Origin: Bolinopsis microptera
Taxonomy: Eukaryota; Ctenophora; Tentaculata; Lobata; Bolinopsidae
Direction of reading: 5' to 3'
Length of the DNA stretch: 64,000 bases
Assembly: GCF_026151205.1 (NCBI RefSeq)
Contig: NC_087072.1
Coordinates: forward strand, 26,067,799 to 26,131,798
The position numbers were made by a program, and so were the translations under genes. Positions 45,013 to 59,009 of the stretch are shown piece by piece (position 1 is the first letter of the stretch; every line of letters begins with the position of its first letter). The notes beneath the pieces are model-generated. The model was not told where the DNA came from. It worked only from the letters and a program-made list of their open reading frames with translations, and did no database searches.

Positions 45013-46699
45013 TCACACTTCTCGTAAGTCTATGAGCTGCATGGTGGCAGCTTGGTTCTTCCTGTGTCCAAAGTAAAAAGGATCACAGTTAAGAGGACAT
45101 AGCCACGTTACTTTAGCTCCTGTTTTAGTTAGGAATGTTACTGGGTGAACTCGACACAGTCCTGTGGTGATGAATTGTGTTAATATATACAGTGTATGAA
45201 CTAAGAACCGAAGAAAGAACTATAACCAAAGAACAGATTGATATTTCAAACAAATATTGATCAATTTAGAGCCCACAAAAATGTGGCCTATCCAGCATGT
45301 ATCAACAACACCAGTTTCAGACTAAAGTACCTGATGTTTGAAGTATCTGCCGTTAAAGAGTAAGCCGCGTTGGCCAACATTAAACGCCTCCACTGTGTGA
45401 ACAGATCGACGAGTTTGGTTGGTGGCTGGAGATGGCGGTGGTCGTCGTATCAGCCGTTTCCTTAGAATACCGCTGTTTCCTGACTGGCTTCGTTGACCTT
45501 GGATTACTGTCGTCTTCCAGGTAGTAGAGTATCGTGGTCAACTATTTGAGGTGTTTGATTTTAAGTGGCTGTACATAATACTAGATAAACCAAATTTACT
45601 TTTTTTGAATAATAAATTGTGCCGAATAATTAAGTAAAGAGTTTCGTCATTATTCTATCACCTACTACCCAAGAGAAACACGAAAACACAAAATTTAACG
45701 ATTACACAAAAACATCACATTTTCTGAACTGTCTTCTCCTCCCTCATTCTCGTGACCCTGCCATCCTGGAAGAAAAGCCACGGAAACGAAGAACCTGCCG
45801 GTCGATGTACCACCAGGAGGGGGCTGGCTGTCCCGGCTTTTCCGTTGGGGACTATCTTAGGACTTGGGAGGATCTTCTGTCCCGGAAGAGCTTTACCTGG
45901 AGATGTATTCAGTTTAGAGGAGTGATTCCACAAACGGGACTAAGATGTAATTTACCTACATACTATACAGGGTCCATCACTTCAAAACATGTACGAAAGA
46001 AACGAAGCCAAGAAGTCTCCGGAAGGACCATTCTCTTAGGGAGACCGTGTCTGTTGAATCTGTGACAATAATATAACAACCAATGAGAGCTCAATGTTAC
46101 AGCCTGTGATTAGCTGTTTAAGATGGCTCAGCTATCAGGGCCTGCATTTCGAGTAACTATGCATACAACATTAACGTTTTGACAACTCCCCATTGGCCGT
46201 CAGGCTTCAACTGTGAAATTGCGATGCAATGACCATGACAAGCCGTGAGACAAGCAAAGAAAAGTGTCAAGCAGAAGCAAGTGGTCAGAAGACAGAACTA
46301 TATAAAAACTAACGTATTAACGTGGTGCACATGCACAAGGCAAGATATATAAATTAGTCAGCCACTGCGCAGAGAAAGTTGGGCAACACAGCAGTCTCCG
46401 CTATTATTCCAATCAGGAAAATCACTCTAAATTCAGGCACTTTAAACATCATCATATTTACCCCTACAAATTAGCGGGGCCCAGTGGCGTGAGCCTGTAG
46501 ATCCGCTTACATGGGATGCGATAACGCTGAATTTGTCTGAGATAGAGGGAGTTCTGCTGCGCCTGGCTAAGTTGCGGCTGGTGTCCACGGCTAAGACCGG
46601 TGCCAGTATGGGCTCCTCTCGGTGAGCTGAGGGGTCCAGGTTGATAGTTACAGCGTACTGGCCCCAGGGACGAAAGTCAGCAGGCAAAAGCTGCATATC
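45013..46699 (-). CDS. multi-exon gene of unknown function
   Basis: The last exon is the best supported: 45161-45013, after a CATCACCACAG acceptor, encodes 49 codons ending LIDLREV-stop, with GAKVTWLCPLNCDPFYFGH. Upstream coding-like pieces are about 45520-45330 (VEAFNVGQRGLLFNGRYFKH, donor GTACTT), about 45933-45720 (Pro/Ser/Lys-rich linker) and 46699-46532 (PADFRPWGQYAVTINLDPS, donor GTAAGC). The phase between the last two exons does not match by one base, which a consensus error would explain. Composition and splice signals support a real gene, but I do not recognise the protein and the exon set is incomplete. Confidence 0.45.
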
Positions 46700-48179
46700 T
46701 GTTCAGTATCGGATAGCACGCGTGTGACATAGTCACGATTCAGCCCCTATCAAAATAGTGCAACAGTCGGTTACTTTTGCATAATAATAACAAGATGAAG
46801 TAGTATGAATTTTGTGCAGTGTTTTGAGTAAATATAACCAGATGCACAAATATCTGCTCCAATAACGATTATAACCATGGATTAACGAATAAACATGATA
46901 CATGTTGCTCACCGCCAAAACCGTGCCTTTACTCCCCGCCAACTACGGGACTTTCTCGTTTCGCATAACGAATGCAATGAAGGCTTCTAGGAAGTTATCC
47001 CACATCCAAGCAGAAAAGAAATTATGGTTTAAGAAAGAACGATAGAGCACACTTTTGATGGATCTATGATTTTTGAATGATTTAAAAACTCTTTCAAATT
47101 CCCAGTAATCATGTACTTAACGTTTGGAGTTGGTGGATACGTCCCGGGAAGAAACGGGAGCGCCATCCTTAGATAGAAATAGTCCCAGTAAAAAACTTAG
47201 ATTGCACAGAGGCTATATGAACAAAAGATACAAGTGATTTTTGAGTGAATTGTGCGACATGTTGAAATGTTACAACCGTAGACATGGTATGTAGCTGTAA
47301 TTACTTGTGAATGCTAATGATTGACAATTGAGACCGATTTGGGTGTATATATGTGATATGAAATTAGAAAATTGATATAAATAATTGAACATATACTACC
47401 TGATTTTGAGAAATGCAATTATGTTTAAATATCTATTGTATCGTTTATATTTTAATAGTTAGGGTGAAATACAATCTGTTTTATTTCCCAATAATGAACT
47501 ATATGGAATCACGTAAAGTCGATAATAAACTTCCTCAGCATCTCAAGAAGCATTTCAGCACAGTAAACCGCCCAGCATCGTTTCATCGGGTGCATGTAAA
47601 GGGTCAAGTTCTTGAGATTGATCTAGAAGTTATAGTTCAAAGTGTACTGTTATATGTTAGGCCACGTGATCGGCCATGGCAGTATAATACAAGCATGGGC
47701 CGCGACCACTGCCGTCATGCAGCAACTCTTTAGTTTTGATGTGAGCTGTAGGACCATCTATGAGGTAAAGCAGGATCCGAATTCGTTTACATAAATCTTG
47801 GTTTGTCTTTCACTACAGTATGCACACATTTCTGATATTGCTTCGATAATAGCGAGTTTAACTTCAGTACAGCACGTCTGGATTTCGGATTTTTAGCAGA
47901 CAAGTCGGGATATGATAAATTTCCGGATGTAGCCGGATGTTCGTTTCCTCGTTTCTCCCGTTACTGAGATATGCCACCAAGGCTCGGATAGCAGTATTAG
48001 TTTGCTCAGGTTGAAAGGGGGTGCCGGAGCAGTTGAAACAGCAACAGAGATATGGTATTTGAGAGGATTACTGAGAAATCCCACACACGGGAATCGGGTT
48101 TCCGGACTGCGACGTGGTAAAGCTTTGTTGATTAAAACCAATAAAACAACAGAATAATCGCTGGCACTTTCGACTCATG
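46700..48179. other. no convincing gene
   Basis: An open plus stretch at 47494-47733 (HLKKHFSTVNRP, VKGQVLEIDLEVIVQSVLL) has coding-like content but no recognised family and no clear splice context. Confidence 0.3.
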
Positions 48180-48189
48180 ATTCTACTGT

Positions 48190-49300
48190 ATTTTGATTTT
48201 ATAGTAAGTCCTTTGACACTGTCCCGCCACTTAGACTATTTACTAAATGGAGGGGTTATGGGGTCAAAGGAAAAGTTTAGGAGGTAATTCAAAGATTTTC
48301 ATTACAGACAGAACCATGAGGGTTTGTGTAGAAGACCATGGTTCTGAGGTGAAACACGTGATTTATCAGGTGTTTCCCAGGGTCAGTATTGGTCCTTTGA
48401 ATTTATCATTAATATTAAATGGGATGATTTACCTAGATATCGTCCAAGAATAAGAATTAAATTATTTGCAGATGACCTCAATTTGATTGGTTAATCAGCA
48501 TACCACGAGCATGGTAGCTGAAGAAATTGTAAATCTGGAAGTCCCTGGGTGAAGTAAATATGGCTTTGAAGTATCTCCAGCTAAATGTAAAGTTGTTCAT
48601 ATTAAAAACATAATATCAACCCTAACTTAGAATTATATAGATAAATGGCGTCGAACTTGAAGTATCTGCTCATGAAAAAGAAATTGGGGGTTATTGACAC
48701 CCAAAAGTTTCCCTGCTTTGGAATGAACAGATAAAAGCATGTATTTCCGGCAAATCGAATGATTTGCTGAGAATTGTAAGGAATTTGATAATTTAGAGAA
48801 AAATGTTGTAATGATAGCCCCCCCCATCTATAAAGCTATGATAAGACCTCATCTAGAGAATTGTGTCCAAATGTGGAATCCATAGGCGCTCATGGAAGTT
48901 GGGGGACTGTTTTTGGAGCTGGAGAGCGTCCAGAGGGCGGATTACCCTCTGATGATTGAGGGGGGTAACTCTTCCTTCACAGCCGTAGACCTGGAAATCC
49001 TTAATTAGACAACGCGGCAGAGCGGTCGAATACGTGGGGACCTTATTGAAGCTTTTAAGGATATTAAGGGCATGACTGATATGGTTCAGACATGTTCAGA
49101 CCAAGCAGATCAGCGTCTTAATCAGGTTTCATCCAATAGATGTAGTAAGAGTGGTGACAAAGTCAAAATCACAGTGTTCTTTTCTTACCAGAGCGGTTGT
49201 TCCTTATTGGAACAAACTCCCTCGGAGGTGAAGAACTGCTTGACAGTTTTGAGGTTTTTAAAATTGATTGAAAGTATTAAAAGAATATGATTCCTAAATT
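48190..49300 (+). mobile_element. degenerate LINE reverse transcriptase
   Basis: Pieces in different frames, in order: FDTVPxLRLF (48210), VIYQVFPRVSIGPL at the place of [11 protein letters not shown] (48360), LFADDLN (48470), RPHLENCVQMWNP (48845), LESVQRADYPLM (48920) and RGDLIEAFKDIKG (49036). This order is that of a CR1/Rex1-like reverse transcriptase and its tail. Many frameshifts. Confidence 0.75.
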
Positions 49301-51900
49301 TGTAAATGACTTTCCCATTTTTGGAATGTTTCGAACGAAGTTATTTTAACAAGAAGATGAAGGGTACCAGTTAAATCATTAAATAAGGAAAAAACACAAT
49401 TGATTATCTGTGTTCCATCCTTATGTACAAAGAAACGTTTGATAAATATCGTTACTCCACTGGGAAGAATGAATAAATTAAATTTATTGTCAATGTTTTT
49501 TAATTCATGATTAATATTTTATAAATATTACCTTTAAATTTTGATGGAGAAATAGTGTATTTTTCCATGTAGATGTGATGATACATGTAGCCTTAGTGAA
49601 GATGTTATGTCAAAAATTTTTACTTTGACTTTACTTTTACTTTAGTCTTTGACCCATTCCGCCATGGCCATGGGTGGATGGCCTTCCGTCTGTTTCGCTC
49701 GCACGGCTATCCTCTTGAAAGACCATAGCAACTCACAAGAAGTACTAATTTGAAAAGATTGTACCAAGACCGAAAATCACTAGATGTAACATTCACCCCA
49801 GTTACAGAGTTTCGATAGTAAAGTATCACTTAAACAGTAATCGAAGTGTTTGCATTAAGAACATCAGGTCAATCGCGTGCTGGTTGTTAAGCTCCTCCTC
49901 ATAAACGACAACGAATGCCATGGTAAAACCTGTACGTGAAGCATGCTCGGCGCGTGTATGTAACTACAACTTTCATTAAAAATCAAGATATAATAAACAT
50001 ATGAATTAATCACATATATATTAATAATCTGAAAACAATTTAGGTATATGCCTTTTACGAATGAAAAAAAGATATTAGTTATTGTTTTTATCATAATATT
50101 AAGTGTTTTTATTGGATATTTAACGATTAGTTGAAAATAGCATTAAATAAAATATAAGGTCGCGCATACATTACAAATTATTAAATTACAAAATAAAAAT
50201 TTTTGAGCACATCTAAATAAATTTAATTAAAAATTACATTTAATTAATATATAGATTAAATTGCATATTATATTGCGTTCTAAATCGCTATAATACACCA
50301 CCTAAAAGCTTATTTAACCAGGCCTGCAGGAACTTTTAATTTTGAATTTTGCGGTACGCCGTACTAAAAGTACCTAATGTGTTTTATATTATATAATTAC
50401 TTTGACTAATGACTGATGTCAATTTTTTTGACGGATGATACTCGTCTAAATAATTCATCGAAGTAGCGGCGCGCACGCTTTCTTCTCGATGCAAGTGCTA
50501 CGAAGTAGCGCGCGCCCGTGCCAGATCATTAAAATATATATAATATATACTAACAACCCGCTGGATCGAAAGCTTTGTTCGAGAAATTTAAAAAATCAGT
50601 TATGCTAATGTGTTAATTTCTCTTCATCATACAGCCTCTGGTTATACAGGTAGACATAAGGATTTATTTAAACAATGGCGACAGCGTTAATATTATGCGA
50701 TTCCCAAAACAACCTTTATACCGCACAAAAATCCAATCACAACAAAGTTATGGATAAAAGTCATATCATGAGCGTAAAAGTGAGCTAGTTTTGGAAGTCA
50801 ATGACGAAGCAATACAGCAGAACAACGCGCGTAGTTTAAGATGTTCTAGCTTCGCGCGGACGGGTGCAGTTTAAATCGTCGTGCTACGCAACAGCGCAGT
50901 AAACATTTGCTAAAATTAACGACATTATTCTAACGGTTTTTTACCTCACTTACATTCCGACGTATTATAAAAAATCTAAAGCCTAAATCAAAATTCTAAG
51001 AATGCAATAGCCTATTCCTAGCCTTTGTTTCTACAACCCTGCAAAAATGGCGAGTGTTCAACCTCATTTGCGAGCTGGGTTTGATATCACCAGAGGGACA
51101 TTTTGAGGTCGATTTTCGGTGTTTTTTCTTCTATGTTCCCGTTGCACGGGAAAATTTAGTCAAGTTTAAAATTATGTAAAGATTTATAAACAATGGTCAA
51201 AGTTTGTATCAAAACATTTAAATTGTTAATACATAACTGAACGCGTTTTTATTATTTGCCACGCCGCGCATTTTCAAAACGCTAGCAGAACTCTTTCTGT
51301 ATAAAAAAGAATCGAGCGCGCTACACCATTTCGTCATAATATTTAACGTTATGACTGTGTTTAGACTTTGCCGTATGAATCGAATCGCTGGTATACAAAT
51401 AGTACGACAGCAGCAATGTCGACCGAGTGAATTGAAATACGGTGTTATCTGCTGATTATGTTGCTGTTATTTTGACGTATTGAAATCATAGTGCAAAATC
51501 GGTGGCAACTCACTCTACGGTCTTTCAAAAGATAATAATAATATAATCTTACTATAAAATAATAATAAAAAATCTAAACTTATATATTATAGTGTCCCAC
51601 AACAACTTAAAATGCACAGGTTGCCACGAAAACAGTTCAAGATACAATTAAAACCTAAAAGAGCAACCCACATTAAAATTCTACAACCAGATAAGGGTGA
51701 TTAACTTGATTCACAAAAATAAACAAATTGAGTATGTGGTATGCTTTTACAAGTATAACCACATAGGGAAAACATAGGAATGAAAAATATTCAAGATACA
51801 TATTATGTGCACGTGTTGAAAGAAAGTTATCAGATACACCGTTAAAAGAGTCCAATGTGTACAATTCTTTAACTCAAATGTAGTTCATTCCATAATTAGG
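49301..51900. other. AT-rich region, no gene seen
   Basis: Possible short start exons (minus ATG at 49921 reading MAFVVVYEEELNNQHAIDL; plus ATG at 50674) are too short to call. A GC-rich palindromic patch at 50455-50525 resembles one near 20500. Confidence 0.3.
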
Positions 51901-52099
51901 GCCTACAATCTGAAAAGATCATCTCCATATGGTGTGTGCACTCAAGGTTCATCCATTAGATAAGATGATATATAGTTTGCAAATTTATACATTGTACATA
52001 AATAATCTGGTCCCATGCCATTTAGACATTTATAAACAAGAAGTAATAATTATGTACTGAAATCTGTAACTGATAGTCCAGCCAATGAAGGTCTTTCAG

Positions 52100-53115
52100 A
52101 GTAATCTCCTAAATGATCATGTTATTAATATAGTCCGAACTATAGCTTTAGCAGCAGCATTTTGAAGACTTTAAGCTGATGGATGAGGTAGTCCCTGATT
52201 TCCAAAATATGCTGATTCACCATAGGTGAGCAAACACAAGAAATTTGGGTTATTCCTGGGTTGATTTTTGTAGGCATTATTCAACCATCCACGCTGGTAT
52301 TGACCTGGCGTCAATTTACTAGTGAATACCCAAAACATTAACCCTGATCACAAGGTTTGAAGGTTTTGTGTAATACCAAGGGTGGTCATCGAGCATAGCC
52401 ATGGCACGTTGACACCAGATTCCTCTAAAAACCAAGAACAGAGATGGAAGTATATGTGAAGCAAAACTGTCTAACACGAACTAGTGTTACACCCCAAATT
52501 CAAGAATTGATAGTATCACATTGTCGTGGAGCCTACCCTAGTTTCTTTGAGTACGTCCTACTAGAAGCATTTAATACCATTAAGACCAGATCCCTCTGAT
52601 ATGAACCTCTTCAGAAATAATCTTTGAGCAACTCTTCTGTGTTCTACTGTGTCAAATGCTTGCAGATAGATCAAGCATCATAAGAACAGTGGAGGATTTG
52701 CTATCACATGCCAGGAATAGTCAATTGTTCTTACAACAAGATGGTCTCAGTAGAGTGAGAAACTTTTTATAGCAGATTGTTGAGGAACCTGTGAGATCGT
52801 TTTTCCAAGTTCTCATTTAACCTTTTTAGCACACTCTTTTCGATCATTTACCAAGAAAAGAGAGGTGGCAATAGTTCGATAGCTCTTGAAGTCATTAGAT
52901 CAAGTTTGTGGTCTTTAATGGTTGGGTATTATCTCACCGTATTCAGGCCTCAAATGGTACCCTTGGTTAGGGACTGGTTGACCAGTTCGCATAAGACAGA
53001 CTAAAGTTGTGTTGATGTTATCTTTGAGAGAATCTGATGTTGGAAGAATCAGATGGTGCAGCACTTGACCCACTTTTCCTTAATGAAGTCAGACAGCTCT
53101 TCCTCTGTGCATGGA
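52100..53115 (-). mobile_element. degenerate LINE reverse transcriptase
   Basis: On the minus strand: HSTETILL (about 52765), VLMMLDLSA...DTVEH (52690-52640) and, further upstream, SDFIKEKW (53095-53070). These match blocks of the LINE at 5995-7683, so it is a decayed relative of that family, with many stops. Confidence 0.65.
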
Positions 53116-53119
53116 TTTA

Positions 53120-53420
53120 ATCCATGCCATTTTACTGACACTACGGCTCAACTTTAACGCAATTTCCGCAAAAACCAAAGAAGAATGTACACTGAAACTT
53201 TTTTTTGAAACTGGGTCAAAATGATTTAATGGCCTCCATATCAGTATGAAAAAATAAAAAAATTGGCCAAGAAATAGGAGTTATAGGCCCAAGAATTTGG
53301 TACCCCAAAGGTGGTCCAAAAACGCTAATTTAAATAGGTATGTAATAATTATTTTAGTCCTCTTGAGCTTGTCACCAACTTATATTATGGTATAGTTGTG
53401 GTCTAACTATCCTGCTAGTA
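53120..53420. repeat. dispersed ~300-bp repeat, copy 4
   Basis: Same body as copies 1-3, with several single-base insertions. It lacks the ACTATATATAAAG head and ends at CTAGT (53414). It adjoins the LINE relic. Confidence 0.7.
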
Positions 53421-54059
53421 AATATAAAGTTTAATATTAGTTTTAGTTTGGTGAGGAGGGAAAGGGTAATATTGATAGTACGAATTTGTAGAAAATTGAA
53501 AGGTGCTTTGTATTAAAAGATGGATTCAGCAAGTAAGATTCCTACCAAAGATACTCCTCCATACAGAGATCGGAAAAACTATTACGAACAAGAGTAGGAC
53601 TGCCCAACGCCTTCTTGTGTAGTAAAAAGTTTAAATTAAACAAGCTTTATCTTACAAAATTTGTATCAGTAATGATGTATTTGGTGATTTGACTCAACTC
53701 TCGAACTTTAAACGAAAACAACTGTAAACAACTCTCAGTGGCCCATGTTTCTATGGTTGAAATATCATCTAGCGTGATTAAAAATCCGTGTACTCTGACC
53801 GCGGTAATGCTCTTCTAAGATTTCAAGAAGGCCTTCGACAGCGGCACCGTGACTCCTCATATAGACCTCCTCCAATGAATGTCCCAGGAGATTGTCGGCT
53901 TGAACAAAGAATGTCTGCAGATACATTTGCCGTGTGAAGTTACCGAGGATGGTCGAGTGAAGCATTCTTCATCCAAGCGGAGAGATGCAGGGTAACACTT
54001 TGGCCGCCGCTACCTATTACATAATCGAAATTGACACATAAGGAGGGGTGTCCCATGAT

Positions 54060-54580
54060 GGTGGGACTTGTTGTGGTTTACACTACACAACCCTAGAAAA
54101 AGCCAGTTAGCTATCTGTCTGGCAGTCAAGGATCACGGATGCGGACTTTTGCTGACGACCTTGCTCTTAATAACAGATAGTGTTGCCCGAAGGCACAAAA
54201 TTCCACATGGAGTCCTGGAAACTGGCGGCCAACTCAGTTTGGACTCCAACTCAACGAGGGGAAAACTAAGTACATGGGAATCAACATATAGGAATGATAT
54301 AACCCAACTCTGGTTGCTGGGAGTGGAAGAACATTGATAATATCATGACTTCGTATATTTTGGGTTAGTGAGAATGAAGAGTTCGGAGAGGACTTCGAAG
54401 TGGAGGTGAAAGCAAACGGCATGGGAGGCGTGTCCCCAGATGAGCATGTAAGGAAGTCTGAAGATCCGTAAAGATCTCAAGATCCGACTGTTTTCCTGCT
54501 ACAGTCGAGTCCAACCTATCACACAATTGATTTAAAAAACCAGCGGCACAGGATCTGTTGTTTTACCTACTCAGCCTCTC
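54060..54580 (+). mobile_element. reverse transcriptase relic
   Basis: Shifting frames read LLTTLLLITDSVA at the place of FADD-type residues, LNEGKTKYMGIN (54248), VYFGLVRMKSSEEDF (54356) and VESNL-type sequence (54504). This order is typical of the palm-thumb part of a non-LTR reverse transcriptase of a third type. Confidence 0.55.
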
Positions 54581-54599
54581 CCAAACCCCTCTCCTTCTC

Positions 54600-55300
54600 C
54601 TTTCTCAGTTTAATCTTCAATTTTTTCAATAAGATAGCAGATATACTTTCTTTCGAATTCGTAATGCAGTATACATAATTTGTATCGTATGTAAGTATTG
54701 TTTAGTGATAGCTAACTAAGGGTATGTTCCTGTAATTTTGATGAAATTTGAGCTCACGCGTCTCGCCCATGGGTTTAGTTGTAAGCTGAGTATGATGTCA
54801 AAACGCCTTACTACTTCGTATGGTGAAACATCGACAGTTTTGCCTTAACCTTTCGGGACGAGTGTTTGTGCCCCCACCGGGATCGAAAAATATGATCACC
54901 ATGAACAATACTTTGACACGTGAACTTATCAACGACTGTAATGATTCCCATTAAAATTTCTTAGTATATTTAGGCTTATTTTATAGTAGATTGACAACAC
55001 TATCACAGAATAGATGAGCACAATTGGGCTTCTTTGTTCTGCGACCGTGTTTCCACGGTGGGCCGACATGTTTTTGATGTGTATAGCGGCTGGGGGAAAA
55101 AACACGCTATAAATATCAAAGAATGTAAATATGTTAATTGACATAAGTGCCACAGTTTATGTGTGTAAAAACAAATTTATGGTCAAACATTATATTTCGT
55201 AGAAGGGCAGATAGACCCACCACTAAGCATCTGGATGGATAATTAGCACACAAGGAATAAACTGACCTTTAAACATGACCACCAGCTACACCACGTAACC
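54600..55300. other. no feature seen
   Basis: No recognisable gene or repeat. Confidence 0.35.
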
Positions 55301-55302
55301 AT

Positions 55303-55355
<53 letters not shown>

Positions 55356-55356
55356 C
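55303..55356. repeat. poly-G run of about 53
   Basis: Uninterrupted G. It could be true or a base-calling product; length should not be trusted. Confidence 0.8.
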
Positions 55357-56209
55357 TCCAAAAATAAATTATTGGTGCTCTACCATAGAAACATCTGGCC
55401 TGATCTATCACATAGATGGTCCCTGGGTTCGTAAAGCCTTACAGTGCAACTGGGGGTCCTTTTACACCACAATAAAACTAGTCCATGCATACTGTCATAA
55501 ATCTGACCACTATTTAAAAATAAATATCTTTTGCTAGATTTTAAATTTTTAAGTCCATAGAAGCAATCTTCTTCAATTTTCAAATTCAAAATAACATTTT
55601 ACCCAACTATGATGTGGTGGCATTTTCATACTTAAACTTAAAATTCAACTTTGAAAGTCAATAGATTATTAGTCCACAATGAAATTATAGTTTTAAGACA
55701 TCCATTTGCATTGTGTTTCCAATATAAGAATTTATGATATGTATTGAATAATAATTGGTAATAAATTTAACTTTGTTTTATTAACTTTTGTTTTATTTCT
55801 ATATGGCTTCTGAACATGACTGTCAGCCAGACCCTCCGCAAAACGTATTGATGGATGTTATACGAGAAATGATGAGGATGGCAACTGAACATTGACTGGG
55901 AAAGAGCGGCAGACCTAACGCCACGGTGAAATGGACACCTCAATCAGAGCATCTGATAGATAGCTGCACGGAGGAAGGAGACTCGCAGGTCATTTCATCC
56001 AGACATGGAAGAACTATTGATTCAATAGCATCAACTTCTCTTCTGGAACCCCTTCAAGGACATCGAGTCCGAAGGGGAAGCCCACATCTCACATACATTG
56101 ACATCCTCGGAAGGAACACGGGGCGTTGGCGACAGCAAAGAGATTAACAAACTCATGGCTTGATAGACAGTATTTGGAAGAAGACAATTTCTTTTCGACG
56201 CTGGAAGGG

Positions 56210-58300
56210 GCCACCCTGTAATTCGAAGTAAGTCGTACACTCACGGATCAAAAATACAGAGATTGCCCGTGTTCAATAAAATAATAATATTACCATTTCG
56301 GCTTCTTGGTTATTCCAGCGAAAGGTTCTATCGTTGGAGAAACCTCTCCTTCTGGGATCAAACTTATTTTGAAAAAGAAAAAACAAAAACAACCAGAAGA
56401 GAAAACTTATTCTTGCACATGTGTATTACAAAGCAGTCGACGAGCGATGTTGCTCGGTCCACAAACTGACACACACTGGAAAGAATCCCTATCTTGCAGT
56501 TTATGTCATTATAAAATCATATTCATTCAGAGCCATCTTGCTACGTTCACATACAACTGACACAAACTGAGAAATAAGGTTTGGGGGGGGGGGGGGCAAC
56601 AATATTAAAGTACATTAATAAATTAATTATATCACCGGTCTAATTCGGAAATATGACTTCAATTTAAGTTTATGGAAGTTTTCCTTCTATTAGATGATTT
56701 TATTTTATTCGTTAAGATTTAAATATGATCTTTAGGTTTCAAGCAGAGTAGCAAGATAAGCATGTTTAGGAATATATATTGTAGTTTCCATCAATTTTGT
56801 CCAAAATTGGCTGAGATATGAGCTTGTAAATAGATGACCAGAGTGGGGCATACAGTGTGAAATAAGTAATGGGGAAATTATAGGTTTTAAATGTGAATTG
56901 ATGGGGTTTTGTTAATAAAGATTATGTGTTAATTTAATAAGTGGGGGGTTGTTTGGGGGATAATATAAAAAGTCCTACTTGAACAATAATTGGGTAAATT
57001 TGACTTAAAATATCGGTTAGGAATAGAAGCCATCATTTTTCATTAAAAATGAATGATCTCAATATGTTTAAATATTTTGTCAATGAAGATAATTTTGGAA
57101 TCGATGTAAGGAATGAAGTTATAATTTTTTTGGGATTATTGTTTGATGTAGCCTAAAAGGATATATTCTAGTTTTTTGTAGGATATTAAAGTATATTAAA
57201 GTATATCCCAGGTCAAAATCGGAAAAATCCATACATTTAATATCGTTAATTGGTTTGCCCCCCCCCTATTCTTGCAGTTTGTGGTGGAATTAAAATCAAA
57301 CAATCGGCAATCCTTGCTTCTCACAAACGGTCACACTCAGGGGAGAAACCTTATTCTTGCAGTTGTGTGATTATAAATCAAATCACTCTGCAATCTTGCT
57401 TCTCTCAAACAGACTCAACACTGGTTAGGAAACCACTTCTTGCAGTTTTTGTGATTTTAAATCGAATCGATGGGTATCCTCGCTTCTCACAAACGGAACC
57501 ACCCACCGGGTGAGAGAAATTCCGGAAGGAAAAATTTGGGCTACGTAATACATTAAATCTTATAGAGCTATGTTAGATAAATTTACTTCGACAGAATATT
57601 AATGACCATGTTAATTTTGATATCTACATTTTGTGGATTGATTATAATATTTTATTTAATAATTTGATGATTGAACATTAGTTTTACCAATTATAATCCA
57701 CTATAGAAACACCAAGTTGAAAGCTTGTGTTCAAGGACATCTTAAAATCAGTTTATGTTTAATTTCTCTTTATCAATCAAGCTCTGTATACTAACTCCTA
57801 ATGGGAAAAGTAGGTGATTTTTATTTGACAATGACATACAACGTTGAATTTTGAGATAATGATAACTTTTATTGACTTAGTATTAACTAGTCAACCTAAT
57901 TTAGACAATGTTGTAAAATCTTGCAACTAATGATTTGTTTGAACAAAGGAAGAAAAAAAAAATCCTTATTTAAAATCAGCACAATCAGTTTCACTTCATT
58001 ATAAATCGCAGATAATTTTCAATAATTTGTCGGAATACCTTCCAAAATCTTGTCTGGTTATCACAAACAAAATTTGACCAATATTGCAAACATAGAGTGT
58101 ACTCTGGTTTTTGGTTTATATTGTGCTCCAATCAAATTTTGAATATATATTTTATTGGATATTTTTCATGAGAATGAGTCGTTTACAAATATTAAAGAAT
58201 ATAATCTTGATATTTTAATTCATGTTTCGCTTAAGACGTAAGAGACATTGATATGCAAACATTTTTAACAGGAATGAGTCACTTCTAAAAACAGAAAGGT
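56210..58300 (+). pseudogene. decayed C2H2 zinc-finger gene, copy 1
   Basis: Fragments in several frames: EEKTYSC...VHKLTHTGK (56395-56485), then HKRSHSGEKPYSC (57325-57362) and further C2H2 pieces with TGEK-type linkers to about 57540. Linker and Cys/His spacing identify poly-finger transcription-factor repeats. Frequent one-base indels break the frame. Some may be consensus errors, because the paralogous copy at 58575 carries different ones. A segment with G-run and C-run ends interrupts the fingers at 56582-57266. Confidence 0.6.
56582..57266. mobile_element. G-run/C-run-bounded insert in zinc-finger copy 1
   Basis: Starts with G15 then CAACAATATTAAAG and ends with the inverted counterpart (AATTGGTTTG then C9). 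Interior AT-rich with partly inverted ends (GGTCAAAATCGG near the right). Confidence 0.55.
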
Positions 58301-58574
58301 TTAGGGGGATAGCGATATCAAGCAAAGATGAGATGACAGACGACCACCAAGTTAACACTACTCAACCTGGTCATCATCAGGTAGCAATTGTGTAAATGTG
58401 ATGAAAGACGACGAAGTAACAATCTGAAAGCTGAAGCCGTGCTGTGTATATCATGTCTTGAAGCTAGATCAGAACACCTCCAGCAAGTAGGCGTAAGTTT
58501 TAAAAGATGATGGAAGACAGGAATGTTTCCGATGATGTCCCGCCGAAAGATGAACCTTTGGACTATGAAAGCAC

Positions 58575-58952
58575 GCTGAATTCCACCCTAATTCGAGTAA
58601 GGTCGTACACCCGGAATCAAAAATACAGAATATTGCCCGTGATTCAATAATAATAATAAATTCCATTTCTGCTTCTTGTTATTCAAGCTGAAGTCTAACT
58701 TTGTGAGAACCTCTCTGTCATGGGACAACATAAGTTGAAAAAAAAAACAAAAACACCCAGGAAGAAAACTTATTCTTGCACTTTGTGTGATTACAAAGCA
58801 AGTCGATTCGGATCGAATGTGCTCGTCCACAAACTGACACACACAGGAAAGAAACCTAATCGTGCAGTTTGATGTCAAAATAAATCAATCAATCAGGCCA
58901 TCTTGCTCGTCATCAAACAACTGACAAACACACTGGAGAAAAACCTTATTGT

Positions 58953-59009
<57 letters not shown>

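Noticed and set aside
55301-55537. Glycine-rich protein starting in the poly-G run
   Set aside because: The frame is produced by the G homopolymer, and nothing downstream is recognisable.
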